Below are positions 18,627-27,273 of a stretch of DNA of 64,000 bases, piece by piece. A model generated the notes under the pieces. That model did not search any database, was not told the origin of the DNA, and saw only the letters and a list, made by a program, of their open reading frames with translations. Position 1 is the first letter of the stretch, and every line of letters starts with the position of its first letter. The stretch is from NCBI RefSeq assembly GCF_013141695.1, contig NZ_WHNY01000082.1, positions 124,001-188,000 of the forward strand, read 5' to 3'. The DNA comes from Paenibacillus plantarum (GTDB lineage Bacteria > Bacillota > Bacilli > Paenibacillales > NBRC-103111). The position numbers and the translations under genes are program-made.

Positions 18627-19559
18627 CTAATAACCTCGTTGTACATCCACCGATTGGCTAACTCGTTTTTGTCCACTATCCATTTCACCAAGCACGGCGA
18701 GCAATCCCTCAATTGCTTCATCCACCCCAGTAACCGCAGAAATATGAGGCGTAATGACCACGTTCGGATGAGCCCACAACGGCGATTGTAGGGACAGAGG
18801 TTCCTCCCTAAATACATCAAGAACAGCTCTACGCACCTGTCCCAGTTCAATCGCTTCCAGTAGTGCGTTCTCATCCACCGAAGCGCCCCTACCAACATTA
18901 ATAAAGCCAGTATCCTGCATGAAGGAAAATAAGCGTCTTTCAAATAATCGTTCCGTGCTTGGGGTTAAGGGTAACGTGTTTATGACCCAATCGGCCTGAG
19001 GTAACACATGGTCCACTTCGGTAATCGGAAGGACATTGTTAAAATGACGGTTCGCTGCGCCGCTTCGAGATATTCCATATACGTTTACTCCAAAATTGCT
19101 AAGCATCCGCGCCACTTCCTCGCCAATCGTACCTGTTCCGAAAATGACGATATTCAATTCACACAGCAGCTTCTGCTGTGAAGGCAGCCATTGCCTTTGG
19201 GACTGAGCATGCTGGAATGTATCATGACGTTGTAAATCGGCAAGTAGATAGCTTAAGCAATATTCCCCTATTTTCCGCCCAAAACTGCCGACCGTACGCG
19301 TTAACACGACATCTTTTTTCCATTCGCGATCCAATAAAAAAGCATCAACGCCAGCTCCAAGCGCATGAATCCACTGCAATTTACCGAAATGAAACGACTC
19401 CGTCGGTTTAAAGGCCACATAACCATCCGCCCAGTCGAAGTGATTCGGACATACTTCCGTCTCTGGAAGAAATAGATACTCCCTCTTCGTGTCCATTGAA
19501 GCAAGCGTTTCAAGCTCTTTATACATTCGCCCGGTCACTAATATTCGTTTGATATCCAA
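18627..19559 (-). CDS. D-isomer-specific 2-hydroxyacid dehydrogenase
   Basis: A 310-aa NAD(P)-dependent oxidoreductase that interconverts 2-oxo acids and D-2-hydroxy acids. The Rossmann motif is GTGTIGEEVA (about 140-150). The catalytic triad is present: Arg in NVGRGASVDE, Glu in DVFREEPL and His in ITPHISAVT. The length is typical of the glyoxylate/hydroxypyruvate reductase-like group. The start codon is TTG at 19559, supported by GGAGG 8 bases upstream; the next Met would remove conserved N-terminal sequence. It is monocistronic with its own terminator. The exact substrate is unknown. Confidence 0.9.
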   Translation of the reverse strand: MDIKRILVTGRMYKELETLASMDTKREYLFLPETEVCPNHFDWADGYVAFKPTESFHFGKLQWIHALGAGVDAFLLDREWKKDVVLTRTVGSFGRKIGEYCLSYLLADLQRHDTFQHAQSQRQWLPSQQKLLCELNIVIFGTGTIGEEVARMLSNFGVNVYGISRSGAANRHFNNVLPITEVDHVLPQADWVINTLPLTPSTERLFERRLFSFMQDTGFINVGRGASVDENALLEAIELGQVRRAVLDVFREEPLSLQSPLWAHPNVVITPHISAVTGVDEAIEGLLAVLGEMDSGQKRVSQSVDVQRGY

Positions 19560-19676
19560 CTACAATGCCTCCTCAGAATCCGTAAAACTACGCGATAGTA
19601 ACTAATTGTACCACGGTAGATAAATAAGTTGAAAATGTCGTTTCGTATTCACTGGCGCTTTTAGCCTGTTTATTTG

Positions 19677-19867
19677 GATTAACTGGAAAACATACATCTA
19701 TTTAAAGGGAATTCCCTCTGAAATTTGATTTAGCTGTAAAATATGTAGTTAAAACTTCCACTTTTGTGCCTTTCGAGTAAAATGTATAAAATTACCTGTA
19801 GCTTATCCATCTAATCTGATTTCCGACGAGAAATCCCCAAATTTAAGTGTAGGAAATCCATCTATTC
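19677..19867 (+). repeat. Copy A of a ~190-bp dispersed intergenic repeat
   Basis: This non-coding stretch aligns along its length with the reverse complement of 53050-53250. Shared blocks in order: TTAACTGGAAAA, ATACATCTATTT (one change), GAAATTTGATTTAGCTGTAA (TTGAATTAACTGTAA in the other copy), ATGTAGTTAAAACTTCC (one change), a CCCCAAA tract, and AAATCCATCTATTC at the right end. Inside, a TTAACTG-plus-CCATCTATT module recurs roughly every 50-60 bases. No ORF, tRNA or terminator accounts for it. It lies between two minus-strand genes. Confidence 0.8.
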
Positions 19868-19888
19868 GCGCGGAGCACGGGATAATAT

Positions 19889-19914
19889 AAAAAGACATGC
19901 CCCATGTGCATGTC
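19889..19914 (-). terminator. Terminator of the phosphoesterase gene
   Basis: On the minus strand GACATGC pairs with GCATGTC across a 7-base loop, followed by TTTTT, about 35 bases beyond the stop codon. Confidence 0.88.
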
Positions 19915-19948
19915 CTTTCCCCTAAATGTCATTTATATGGTCATACAA

Positions 19949-21016
19949 CTATGCTTGTTTGGCATGAACCATAGGTACGGTGTATGTTGCCGATTCGATC
20001 CAGGTCTTATCGGAAAATTCCCGGCCACGAACCACCACTTCGTTGTTGTAGATTTGAACATACATGCCTTGCGCACAATTGGGATTGTCCGCGCTGCGCG
20101 TTTTGCCGACAGAGGCATTATTGAACCAATGAAAGGTGTTCTGTGTATTATAGTGATTTTCCGTTGCAAAGTTACGATGAGTATGCCCGGACAAAACAAA
20201 AACATTCTTATAAGGTGCTAAGATTGCCCGGAACTCTTTGGCTCGGAGTAATTGAGGTGGTTTCCCTTCCGTATCCGGTGCTGGCAGCGGTTGATGGATG
20301 AAGACGAAAGCTGGCTTTCCATCTTCATGCGTTTTCATAATATTGTCGAGCCAGGCAAGCTGCTCATCCGAATACCATGCGCCTTCTCCTACCTCAGGTT
20401 TCTCCTGCACATAGGTCTCTTGGGACATCATAATCAGATGTACATCATTCATCCAAACATCCTTGTAAGGCTTATCTTTGTAACCGAAAAACTTCATGAA
20501 GCGTTCACGGGACACCGCATCCGTTTTCCCGTTGGGCACGGTTTCAGCGGACCAATCTCCCTTACTGCTTATCCAAATGTCGTAATAGTCGTGGTTGCCC
20601 ATATTCGCGTAGAGTGCCGGTAATTTGTAGTTGTCTAATACTTTTCGGAAAAGCTTGTAATCTTGATCCCGGCCTACATCCGTGATATCTCCGCCGAAAA
20701 CGATCGTATCTACGGGCGACTCAAAGTGAGTGATATCTTTCAATGCCGAATGAAGCTTATCGATAATCGTAGTGGTGCCATTGTTGGAAATATGCACATC
20801 GCTAAGTAGGAAAAATGAGAGCAATAAACGATTATTACTGGAGTCCACCGAAACTGGATGTGCGGATACTTGCGGGATTATATGCTCCTGCGAGACATCC
20901 GTCACCGCTACTTTCGTATCAGATCCCTTTAATGATTGTTTGAGCAGTGCACCGACACCCGTTAATGCGAATGCGGTTGCAAGCAATCTTTTAATAAACT
21001 GTCTACGCGATAACAT
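19949..21016 (-). CDS. Tat-exported calcineurin-like metallophosphoesterase
   Basis: A 355-aa exported phosphoesterase. The N-terminus SRRQFIKRLLATAFALTG is a twin-arginine-type signal (S-R-R-x-F-I-K), so it is probably folded with metals before export. Metallophosphoesterase motifs occur in order: SDVHIS, FGGDITD, GNHDYYD, FIHQPLP and SGHTHRN, giving the two-metal Asp/His/Asn ligand set. The start at 21016 has GGAAGG close upstream and puts the twin-Arg motif at residues 4-5; an upstream in-frame ATG at 21043 lacks a ribosome site. It is monocistronic with a clear terminator. It could act on phosphodiesters or nucleotides at the cell surface; the substrate is unknown. Confidence 0.9.
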   Translation of the reverse strand: MLSRRQFIKRLLATAFALTGVGALLKQSLKGSDTKVAVTDVSQEHIIPQVSAHPVSVDSSNNRLLLSFFLLSDVHISNNGTTTIIDKLHSALKDITHFESPVDTIVFGGDITDVGRDQDYKLFRKVLDNYKLPALYANMGNHDYYDIWISSKGDWSAETVPNGKTDAVSRERFMKFFGYKDKPYKDVWMNDVHLIMMSQETYVQEKPEVGEGAWYSDEQLAWLDNIMKTHEDGKPAFVFIHQPLPAPDTEGKPPQLLRAKEFRAILAPYKNVFVLSGHTHRNFATENHYNTQNTFHWFNNASVGKTRSADNPNCAQGMYVQIYNNEVVVRGREFSDKTWIESATYTVPMVHAKQA

Positions 21017-21110
21017 GAACCTTCCCCCCAGAGGATAAATCATCTATGTCATTTACTAATTTAATTTTATCATATTGTCGTCATAAATTTAGTAAAACAT
21101 TAGAGATTTT

Positions 21111-21710
21111 TTAACTCTGCCACTCCACTACTCTACTGCATAATCTATTCACTAATTGATGCTCATGACTAATGACCAGTATACTTGTATGATTTCGCTC
21201 AGCCCATTTCAGCACCGACTGCCAAATTTGTGCTTGCGTAATGGCATCGAGCATGGTAGTCATTTCATCTGCGATCAAATAACGAGTGCCGGATCCGAGC
21301 GCCCTAGCAACGCATATTCTCTGCAATTCTCCACCCGATAGTTCGCTAGGGTAGCGATTTAACCACGCATCCTCAATGGCTAGCTCCGATAACATATGTT
21401 CGTCAATTTTGCCCGACTCTTCTAATGTTCTCCGCAGCTTCCATTTGGGGTTCACCGCCTGTTCAGGATGCTGAAGAACTACTTGCACAGGATTTCGTAC
21501 ACCAGAATGTATCGAACCGCCGTCTAGAAGAACATGACCTTCCGTGGGTTGAAGGTGTCCCGCAAGTAATTTACCAAGCGTAGATTTGCCGCAACCACTT
21601 GGCCCGACAAGTCCGACAACCTCGCCAGCTTCCATACGAATAGTCATTTGCTGCAAAACCCATGCCCCTTTGTTATAACGATAGCCAAGTGATTTCCCCT
21701 CAAGTGGCAT
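21111..21710 (-). CDS. nikE: Nickel/peptide ABC transporter ATP-binding protein (NikE-like)
   Basis: A 199-aa ABC ATPase, last gene of a five-gene uptake operon. Walker A is GPSGCGKST (about 36-44), the signature LSGGELQRI lies near 125, Walker B is LIADEMTT and the H-loop ISHEH is near 180. At about 200 aa it is short compared with OppF/DppF (300+), because it lacks the C-terminal oligopeptide-type extension; NikE and CntF-like subunits share this short form. It overlaps nikD by 11 bases. Assignment to nickel rests on the operator in front of the operon, not on this subunit. No obvious terminator follows within 70 bases. Confidence 0.85.
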   Translation of the reverse strand: MPLEGKSLGYRYNKGAWVLQQMTIRMEAGEVVGLVGPSGCGKSTLGKLLAGHLQPTEGHVLLDGGSIHSGVRNPVQVVLQHPEQAVNPKWKLRRTLEESGKIDEHMLSELAIEDAWLNRYPSELSGGELQRICVARALGSGTRYLIADEMTTMLDAITQAQIWQSVLKWAERNHTSILVISHEHQLVNRLCSRVVEWQS

Positions 21711-22617
21711 GCAAGCACCTCACTTCTCCGTTCCTCAGTGTACGCGGCTCTGGTGAAGACTCTTCACATTCGATTGTTGCTGACGAACAACGCGGAGCAA
21801 ACACGCACCCCTTCGGTAATGCATCCGGTAATGGTTGAGAGCCAGGGATAGCAACAAATTGTTGACCTGGGAGTGCTTTCCATAACGCCTTTGTATAGGG
21901 ATGTCGCAGTCTCTCCCCGTTTTCCGTAAAATCGCTGCGCTGCGCAATTTCCACAACCGTTCCCGCATATAACACGGCAATTCTATCCGCTACAGTTAAA
22001 GCAGCCTCGATATCATGTGTGATCAGCATCATCGCGCAGCCGTCCTCCGCCAATTGACGGAAACGATTCAATGTCTCCGTCATTGCAAAAGTATCAAGTC
22101 CAGGTGTTGGCTCATCGGCGATGAACAATCTAGCTCCGCTAACCGTTGCGGTTGAGACAAGAATTTTACGAGCCATGCCACCGGATAACTGGAAAGGAAA
22201 CCATTTTGCCACATAATCAGCGAGGTTATACTTGTTAAAAGCCTTCCGCCTAAGTGCTACCGGGTCACCTTGACGAACGGATTGCTCCACCTGCTCGCCG
22301 ACGCGTATCAATGGATCCAAATACTGAACAGATTGCGGGATGAGCGCGATTTCTTTCCCACGTATCCGTCTCTGTCTATCTGGGGTCAATTCTTCTCCCT
22401 TAAATTGGATGGTACCAGATACCTGGGCATTATTTGGAAGAATGCCTAATATGGCATGTGCGAGTAGACTTTTACCAGAACCGCTGGAACCTACAACGGC
22501 TAGAATCTCATACGCTGCAACAGATAGATGAAGATTATGTATCGTTTCAGTGTGCACCTGTCGCAGGCGGCGATCAAGCCGATTAAATCGGATAGAAAGC
22601 TTGCTAATTTCTAGCAT
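21700..22617 (-). CDS. nikD: Nickel/peptide ABC transporter ATP-binding protein (NikD-like)
   Basis: A 305-aa ATPase with Walker A GSSGSGKS (about 40), Q-loop in IPQSVQYLDP, signature LSGGMARKI, Walker B LFIADEPTPGLD and H-loop LITHDIEAA. The C-terminal oligopeptide-transporter domain is present, with a Cys cluster (KGCVFAPRCSSATIEC, plus a late RCLHAT). Similar Cys residues are common in Opp/Dpp/Nik ATPases. The start at 22617 is chosen because GAGGAGG lies 6 bases upstream; the in-frame extension to 22659 lacks one. It pairs with NikE to power import across the membrane. Confidence 0.88.
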   Translation of the reverse strand: MLEISKLSIRFNRLDRRLRQVHTETIHNLHLSVAAYEILAVVGSSGSGKSLLAHAILGILPNNAQVSGTIQFKGEELTPDRQRRIRGKEIALIPQSVQYLDPLIRVGEQVEQSVRQGDPVALRRKAFNKYNLADYVAKWFPFQLSGGMARKILVSTATVSGARLFIADEPTPGLDTFAMTETLNRFRQLAEDGCAMMLITHDIEAALTVADRIAVLYAGTVVEIAQRSDFTENGERLRHPYTKALWKALPGQQFVAIPGSQPLPDALPKGCVFAPRCSSATIECEESSPEPRTLRNGEVRCLHAT

Positions 22618-22648
22618 AAGCGACCTCCTCTCACGTCGATGTCCGTGC

Positions 22649-23506
22649 TTATTTATCATGCGTCTGTTGTGGGTTCACGAATTGTTTTAAATTTTCGCCT
22701 AGCATAGCAAATGTCCGTACCATTATTAATAAGCACAAGCCAGGAAACAAGGCTAACCACCACAGACCTGAAGATAAATAACGCATGGATTCTGATAAAA
22801 TGATACCAATTGCAGGCTCATGGGGCGATAGCCCCATCCCGAGAAAGGTAATCGAGGCTTCATGTAGGATGGCATGTGGAACAACTAGAATGATTCCCAC
22901 CAATATTTGTGGAACTAGATGAGGAATGATATGCCTTGTTGCGATCCACCACCGGGATTTGCCGAAATTACGAGAGATAACAACATAAGGAGCCGTTTGA
23001 ATCTGCATAACCTCAGCGCGAATAACCCTCGACAAGGCTGGCCAATGCGTCAATGCGACGCCAATGATAATGCCTTTGGCCCCTCCACCTAGCACAAATG
23101 AAATCAAGAGCAGTGTTACTAAATGAGGCACACTAAGGAATAAATCAGTCACCCAATTAATGAAACGATTCACAACTTGACCCAAGACGGCTGCTGCAAT
23201 TCCCATCATACTGGCAATCACAACACTTGAAATACCGGCAGTTAGCCCTACTTTCAGACTGAGGAGTAATCCTTTCATAGTCCGGGTAAACATATCCCTG
23301 CCTAGCCAGTCCGTCCCGAAAAGGTGCGTGGTGGATGGCTCTAAATTACGCTGCGTCAAATTAGTGGCTAAACCCGAGGCATCAAGCCACATTGACATAG
23401 CGATCAAAGTTAGTAATAGGAACACAGCAATCATCGTTGAAATGTATAATCTCAGTCGATGATGAAGCTTGGGAAGCACCATTCCGACGCGCATAAGTTG
23501 CTTCAT
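22649..23506 (-). CDS. nikC: Nickel/peptide ABC transporter permease (NikC/OppC-like)
   Basis: A 285-aa membrane permease with an N-terminal helix (about 22-42) and about five helices in the BPD_transp_1 domain. The coupling region is visible as the stretch HWPALSRVIRAEVM with the EAA-type loop. The FGTDWLGRDMFTR segment near residue 65 is the hallmark of the OppC/DppC/NikC group. Start and stop of nikB/nikC overlap (ATGA, 23503-23506), so expression is coupled. It forms the channel together with NikB. Confidence 0.9.
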   Translation of the reverse strand: MKQLMRVGMVLPKLHHRLRLYISTMIAVFLLLTLIAMSMWLDASGLATNLTQRNLEPSTTHLFGTDWLGRDMFTRTMKGLLLSLKVGLTAGISSVVIASMMGIAAAVLGQVVNRFINWVTDLFLSVPHLVTLLLISFVLGGGAKGIIIGVALTHWPALSRVIRAEVMQIQTAPYVVISRNFGKSRWWIATRHIIPHLVPQILVGIILVVPHAILHEASITFLGMGLSPHEPAIGIILSESMRYLSSGLWWLALFPGLCLLIMVRTFAMLGENLKQFVNPQQTHDK

Positions 23507-24501
23507 GAACGACTTCCCTCCTTCATCCTCGGATCAATAAAACGATAACTTAGGTCAGCCATTGCATTTCCACAGTACACAAATAGTGCACTAAATAATA
23601 CAACGCCCATTAACAAAGGGATGTCTCCTCGAAGCCCTGCTTCTACAGCAGCCTGTCCCAATCCAGGATAAGAAAATACTTGTTCAGCTAAGACAGCTCC
23701 ACCGAATAGCTCGCTGAATGACGCAAATTGCAGTGTAATAGCTGGCAAAGCCACATTCCTTAGCCCATGCCTCCAAAAGATGGTGAATCCCTGCTCTCCG
23801 CGGGCTCTGGCAAACAACCAGTATTCCTTTTCCGTGACATCGATTAGCTTTTCTCTTGTATGCAGTGCAATTGCTGCGATCCCTGTCACGCTAAGTGTCA
23901 GCACAGGCAGGATCATATGTCGAATTCGATCTATGAATTGAACCTGATCTGCTGTGGTGCCAGCAGGAACGGCAAGTCCTACGGGTAGGATGCCGAGCCA
24001 TACCGCAAACACAAGCATAAATAGCAAGCCAACCCAGAACGTTGGTGTCGAGGAAAGTGTGTAGCAGTACCATCGGATACCTTTATCAACCCATGTATTC
24101 CGATTCATTGCGGCTAATACGCCAGATACGAATCCGATCAGTCCAGACAACAGCCATGCTGCCCCCATGAGTGCGAGAGATGCGGCGAACCGTTCACCGA
24201 TCACCTCCAGCACTGGCCGACGGTAAATCATAGATGTGCCTAAATCACCACTCACCACAGCGCTCAACCAATGCCAATACCGTAGGAGTGGCGGATCATT
24301 TAGCCCCCAATATTGCACAATGGCTTCACGCTGTTCTGCACTAACCTTCATCATATCCGCGCCAACATACGCTTGAATGGGATCAATGGGAGAGAAGTGA
24401 ACGAGCATAAATGAAATGGCGCTCACAGCAAGCAACAGCAGTAATAAACCTAGTCCTTTACGAAGGATAAATGGAAAAAGTTTTAAGAGTTCCATCGCCA
24501 T
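23503..24501 (-). CDS. nikB: Nickel/peptide ABC transporter permease (NikB/OppB-like)
   Basis: A 332-aa permease with six predicted membrane helices. The OppB/DppB/NikB features include the N-terminal FMLVHFSPIDP motif, LNDPPLLRYWHWL, and the late GLGQAAVEAGLRGDIPLLMG segment. It overlaps the 3-prime end of nikA by 19 bases. It forms the membrane channel with NikC. Peptide versus nickel specificity cannot be judged from the permease alone. Confidence 0.9.
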   Translation of the reverse strand: MAMELLKLFPFILRKGLGLLLLLLAVSAISFMLVHFSPIDPIQAYVGADMMKVSAEQREAIVQYWGLNDPPLLRYWHWLSAVVSGDLGTSMIYRRPVLEVIGERFAASLALMGAAWLLSGLIGFVSGVLAAMNRNTWVDKGIRWYCYTLSSTPTFWVGLLFMLVFAVWLGILPVGLAVPAGTTADQVQFIDRIRHMILPVLTLSVTGIAAIALHTREKLIDVTEKEYWLFARARGEQGFTIFWRHGLRNVALPAITLQFASFSELFGGAVLAEQVFSYPGLGQAAVEAGLRGDIPLLMGVVLFSALFVYCGNAMADLSYRFIDPRMKEGSRS

Positions 24502-26078
24502 TCCTCAATGTTATCGGTAACAGGCCAACCATGACCATGCGGATGAATCTTTTGTTTACCGATATCGAGACCAGTTTTAACCAAATAGAGATGATCTAGA
24601 TTCACTAACCATGCCCATGGTGCATCGCCGTTGGCGCTCAAACCCGTTTCACCATCCCATTGTGCCTTTTTCCAAAATGCCCACGCATCCTTCTCGTTCG
24701 TTGCCCGTAATGCTTGTGTCATATAGTTTTCAACCTTCGGATTGTTGTAATATCCAGGATTGTAGTATTCTACACCGCCAAATTTATTACTGTATACATT
24801 GTACATTTCGAGAGGATCATGGCTGCCCCAGCCAAAAAGCACTGGACTCGCATGCATTTGTTTCTCCATCTCGTCCCAGCTTTTCCCTTCTGCTTTAACC
24901 TGAATACCTAATGGTTTCAACATATCGGCAGCAGCAATGGCAAGCGATTGACGAGTCACATCACTAGATGGGTAAAGCAGATTGAAAGTTGCCTTTAATG
25001 CCCCTTTTTCAACAATGCCATCATTGTCCGTATCTTTCCATCCGTTATCAGCAAGCAGCTTTTTCGCTGCATTCATGTCTGCATCTGCGATAACTGACTC
25101 TTGGTTGAACCATGGAAGACCGTCGTTCAGCGTATAGGCTGGTGTACCATGACCCTCTAGGATACCTTGTACTAGGCTTTTTCTGTCAATCGCGATATTA
25201 ATAGCCTTACGTATGGCTGAATCGGCCGTAACATCATTACCAATTGGATAGCCTTCTTTCGTTTTACCGCCTGATTTCACATAAGGAAACATAATGCCAC
25301 GATTGTCGACAGTTCTGGCAGCTTTCAATTCCATTCCGCTTACTGCCTGTTTGCTAAATGCTGCTGGAATGGCAGCCATGTCAACGGTTCCCGCCTTCGC
25401 AGCAGCGAAAGCAGCATCCTCACCGAGGAATAAGAACGTGATTTTCTGGAAAAATGGTTTGTTCCCGTAATAATCTGGATTGGCTTCAACGATTAATTGC
25501 TGACCTTTATCCCATTGAATTAATTTGTACGGCCCTGAGCCAATCGGTTTAAGTGCATAATCCTTACCATGTGCATGTTTCGGGACGATACCTGTTGCAA
25601 CAAGCATTTGTGCAAATGTGGATTGAGGTTCTTTGAGCATAAACGTAACTGTCGTTTCATCGGAAACTTCTACAGTCTTTAAGTTACTCAAATCGATGGA
25701 CGAACCGCTTGCTGAAGCCGCTTGGTACGTATATTGCACATCTGCTGCTGTCAAAGGTTTACCATCGCTGAACTTGGCGTCTTTACGCAACTTAACCGTC
25801 CAAACCATGCCATCCTGACTTACCTCATACCCTGTAGCCAAATCATTGACAATATTCAAATCTTTGTCTCGTTTGAGCAGGGTGCTTTGGAATAAAGGTG
25901 ATCCGTAACGCCCCCACCCTGTAGTCGGATCAAATCCTGCCTCGGGCTCCCCCCCAATGGCTAGAACAATCTCTTTCTTGGCCCTTTCAGCCACTGGCTG
26001 AGGCTTTTGTTTCGTACAAGCAGTTACCAAAGTTAATACGGTTAATACAATCAGAATCATGGATAAACGATGCTTCAA
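24483..26078 (-). CDS. nikA: Substrate-binding lipoprotein of the nickel/peptide ABC transporter
   Basis: A 531-aa extracytoplasmic binding lipoprotein (SBP_bac_5 family), first gene of the operon. The signal peptide ends in a lipobox LVTAC. The EPEAGFDPTTGWG motif just after the N-terminus is typical of NikA/CntA-like metal-binding members, as opposed to OppA. The start is a TTG at 26078 with GGGAG 8 bases upstream, giving a K-H-R charged signal start; an upstream ATG at 26141 has no ribosome site and lies upstream of the operator. Likely ligand: nickel, or a nickel-metallophore complex. A small peptide is the alternative. Confidence 0.85.
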   Translation of the reverse strand: MKHRLSMILIVLTVLTLVTACTKQKPQPVAERAKKEIVLAIGGEPEAGFDPTTGWGRYGSPLFQSTLLKRDKDLNIVNDLATGYEVSQDGMVWTVKLRKDAKFSDGKPLTAADVQYTYQAASASGSSIDLSNLKTVEVSDETTVTFMLKEPQSTFAQMLVATGIVPKHAHGKDYALKPIGSGPYKLIQWDKGQQLIVEANPDYYGNKPFFQKITFLFLGEDAAFAAAKAGTVDMAAIPAAFSKQAVSGMELKAARTVDNRGIMFPYVKSGGKTKEGYPIGNDVTADSAIRKAINIAIDRKSLVQGILEGHGTPAYTLNDGLPWFNQESVIADADMNAAKKLLADNGWKDTDNDGIVEKGALKATFNLLYPSSDVTRQSLAIAAADMLKPLGIQVKAEGKSWDEMEKQMHASPVLFGWGSHDPLEMYNVYSNKFGGVEYYNPGYYNNPKVENYMTQALRATNEKDAWAFWKKAQWDGETGLSANGDAPWAWLVNLDHLYLVKTGLDIGKQKIHPHGHGWPVTDNIEEWRWNS

Positions 26079-26109
26079 ATGAGTCACTCCCTCAATGTTC
26101 ACGTGTGCA

Positions 26110-26137
26110 GTGTTACGATTTGGTAAAATTGTAACAC
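26110..26137. promoter_or_regulatory. NikR-type operator GTGTTAC-N14-GTAACAC
   Basis: A perfect 7+7 inverted repeat (26110-26116 and 26131-26137) with a 14-base centre that is itself partly symmetric. It starts 32 bases upstream of the nikA TTG and contains a TACAAT that could be the -10. This form matches what I recall being described as the NikR site in delta-proteobacteria. No nikR gene is in the window, so the repressor is inferred. It also sits upstream of the divergent lipoprotein gene. Confidence 0.75.
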
Positions 26138-26277
26138 ACATTACGTTGAAAATGAACTTATTTTTCCAATATTCTTATACGCCCATTTAAGCTTGAAACC
26201 CGCTTTCTAGAAAAACGTAATAAACAACAAGAGTAGTTGATTTATCCATATAACGAACCGTAAGGGAGAGCAAAAAG

Positions 26278-26715
26278 ATGAAGAAATTGATGTTACTAAT
26301 TTTAGTTGTATCCACCCTTCAATTGAGTGCCTGTACATTCGTAGAAAAAGTAAATAGTTCCGTGGATTACGCAAATCAAGCTACTGAACACATCAATAAA
26401 TTAAGTACTTTTGCCCAACAAGCACCTCAAATGATGAAAGATGCGGCTCTGAATCCAGAGACGAAGCAAGCACTCGAAAATCAATTAATCGGGATAAAAA
26501 CAGACATCGAACAATTTAATCTGAAGAGTGTCCCAACGATAGCAAAGGATATTCATCAACAATTGGTTGATAAGAATAAAGTGTTGCTGGATGAGATCAA
26601 TAACGTGTTAGTCAATGGTCATCTGGCACTTGATAAACTTCAAAATTCACAAATACTCTCGACGATTAGTGATATAAGCATTTTTATCAATCGAATTCAA
26701 AATTTAGTTTCGTAA
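26278..26715 (+). CDS. Small lipoprotein (DUF6376-like)
   Basis: A 145-aa lipoprotein: lysine-start signal peptide ending in the lipobox LSAC (Cys19), then an almost entirely helical, charged body with coiled-coil character (NQATEHINKLSTFAQQAP; IGIKTDIEQFNLK). It resembles short Firmicute lipoproteins grouped as DUF6376; no function is known. GGGAG lies about 9 bases before the ATG. It is divergent from the nickel operon and shares its ~200-bp intergenic region, so the NikR-type site could influence it, but that is speculation. Its own terminator follows immediately. Confidence 0.75.
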   Translation: MKKLMLLILVVSTLQLSACTFVEKVNSSVDYANQATEHINKLSTFAQQAPQMMKDAALNPETKQALENQLIGIKTDIEQFNLKSVPTIAKDIHQQLVDKNKVLLDEINNVLVNGHLALDKLQNSQILSTISDISIFINRIQNLVS

Positions 26716-26716
26716 G

Positions 26717-26743
26717 AACTTCACACTTGTGTGAAGTTTTTTC
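26717..26743 (+). terminator. Terminator of the small lipoprotein gene
   Basis: A perfect 10-bp stem AACTTCACAC / GTGTGAAGTT with a TT loop, then TTTTTCTTT, directly after the stop codon. Confidence 0.9.
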
Positions 26744-26761
26744 TTTATGAATGAACGCAAT

Positions 26762-26783
26762 AAAACCGGCCTCTCGGCCGGTC
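26762..26783 (-). terminator. Terminator of the MerR-SRPBCC operon
   Basis: On the minus strand ACCGGCC-GAGA-GGCCGGT runs into TTTTATTG, 48 bases beyond the SRPBCC stop codon. Confidence 0.85.
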
Positions 26784-26830
26784 TGTGTCATCGTTGAATG
26801 CAATTTATGGCGTAACATAATGCTAGTCTA

Positions 26831-27268
26831 TTAATTTTCCAACTGCTTGCCCAGATTGTCCAACATGATTGCTGTCCCATGTTCGCGTTGTTCAGGTGTA
26901 TCATGGCCATCTAGGAAGACGCCTTGTTCAGTGAATATCAACTTGGTCCCCGTACCTTCAGGCTTGAACTCGACAGTTGTCACAGAAATCGACATCCGCT
27001 TCTCCCCCATATCCAATGTGTAACTATAAACAATGCGCTCGTTCGGAACAATGTCTTGATACGTCGCATCGAAGGTGAATATGGGGCCACCTGGAGGACC
27101 TCCCTGACTCATTTCCTTACCACCAACCCGGAAGTCAAATTCATCCGCTTTGGAAAACCACAACTCTTTCAGTTTGGGATCCTCCCAAGTAGCAAAAACA
27201 CGTGTCGGCGAGGCTTTATAGATGCGTTCGACGACGAAGGTGTTATGTATGGCAATTCGTTCGTTCAT
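26831..27268 (-). CDS. SRPBCC/AHSA1-family protein in a MerR operon
   Basis: A 145-aa START-like fold protein of the AHSA1 group. Motifs: RVFATWEDPKLKELWF at the first helix, FDFRVGGKEM on the second strand pair, and the late GTGTKLIFTEQGVF. These proteins form a hydrophobic cavity that may bind a small ligand; no reaction is known. GGGAG lies 9 bases upstream of the ATG, inside the end of the merR gene, and only 5 bases separate the two genes. It is therefore co-expressed with, and probably controlled by, the MerR regulator, whose ligand may be related. Confidence 0.88.
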   Translation of the reverse strand: MNERIAIHNTFVVERIYKASPTRVFATWEDPKLKELWFSKADEFDFRVGGKEMSQGGPPGGPIFTFDATYQDIVPNERIVYSYTLDMGEKRMSISVTTVEFKPEGTGTKLIFTEQGVFLDGHDTPEQREHGTAIMLDNLGKQLEN

Positions 27269-27273
27269 GCTTG

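Noticed and set aside
26110..26137. Zur or Fur box
   Set aside because: Firmicute Zur/Fur boxes have TAATNATTA or TGATAATNATTATCA cores; this dyad has GTGTTAC/GTAACAC half sites with a 14-base centre.
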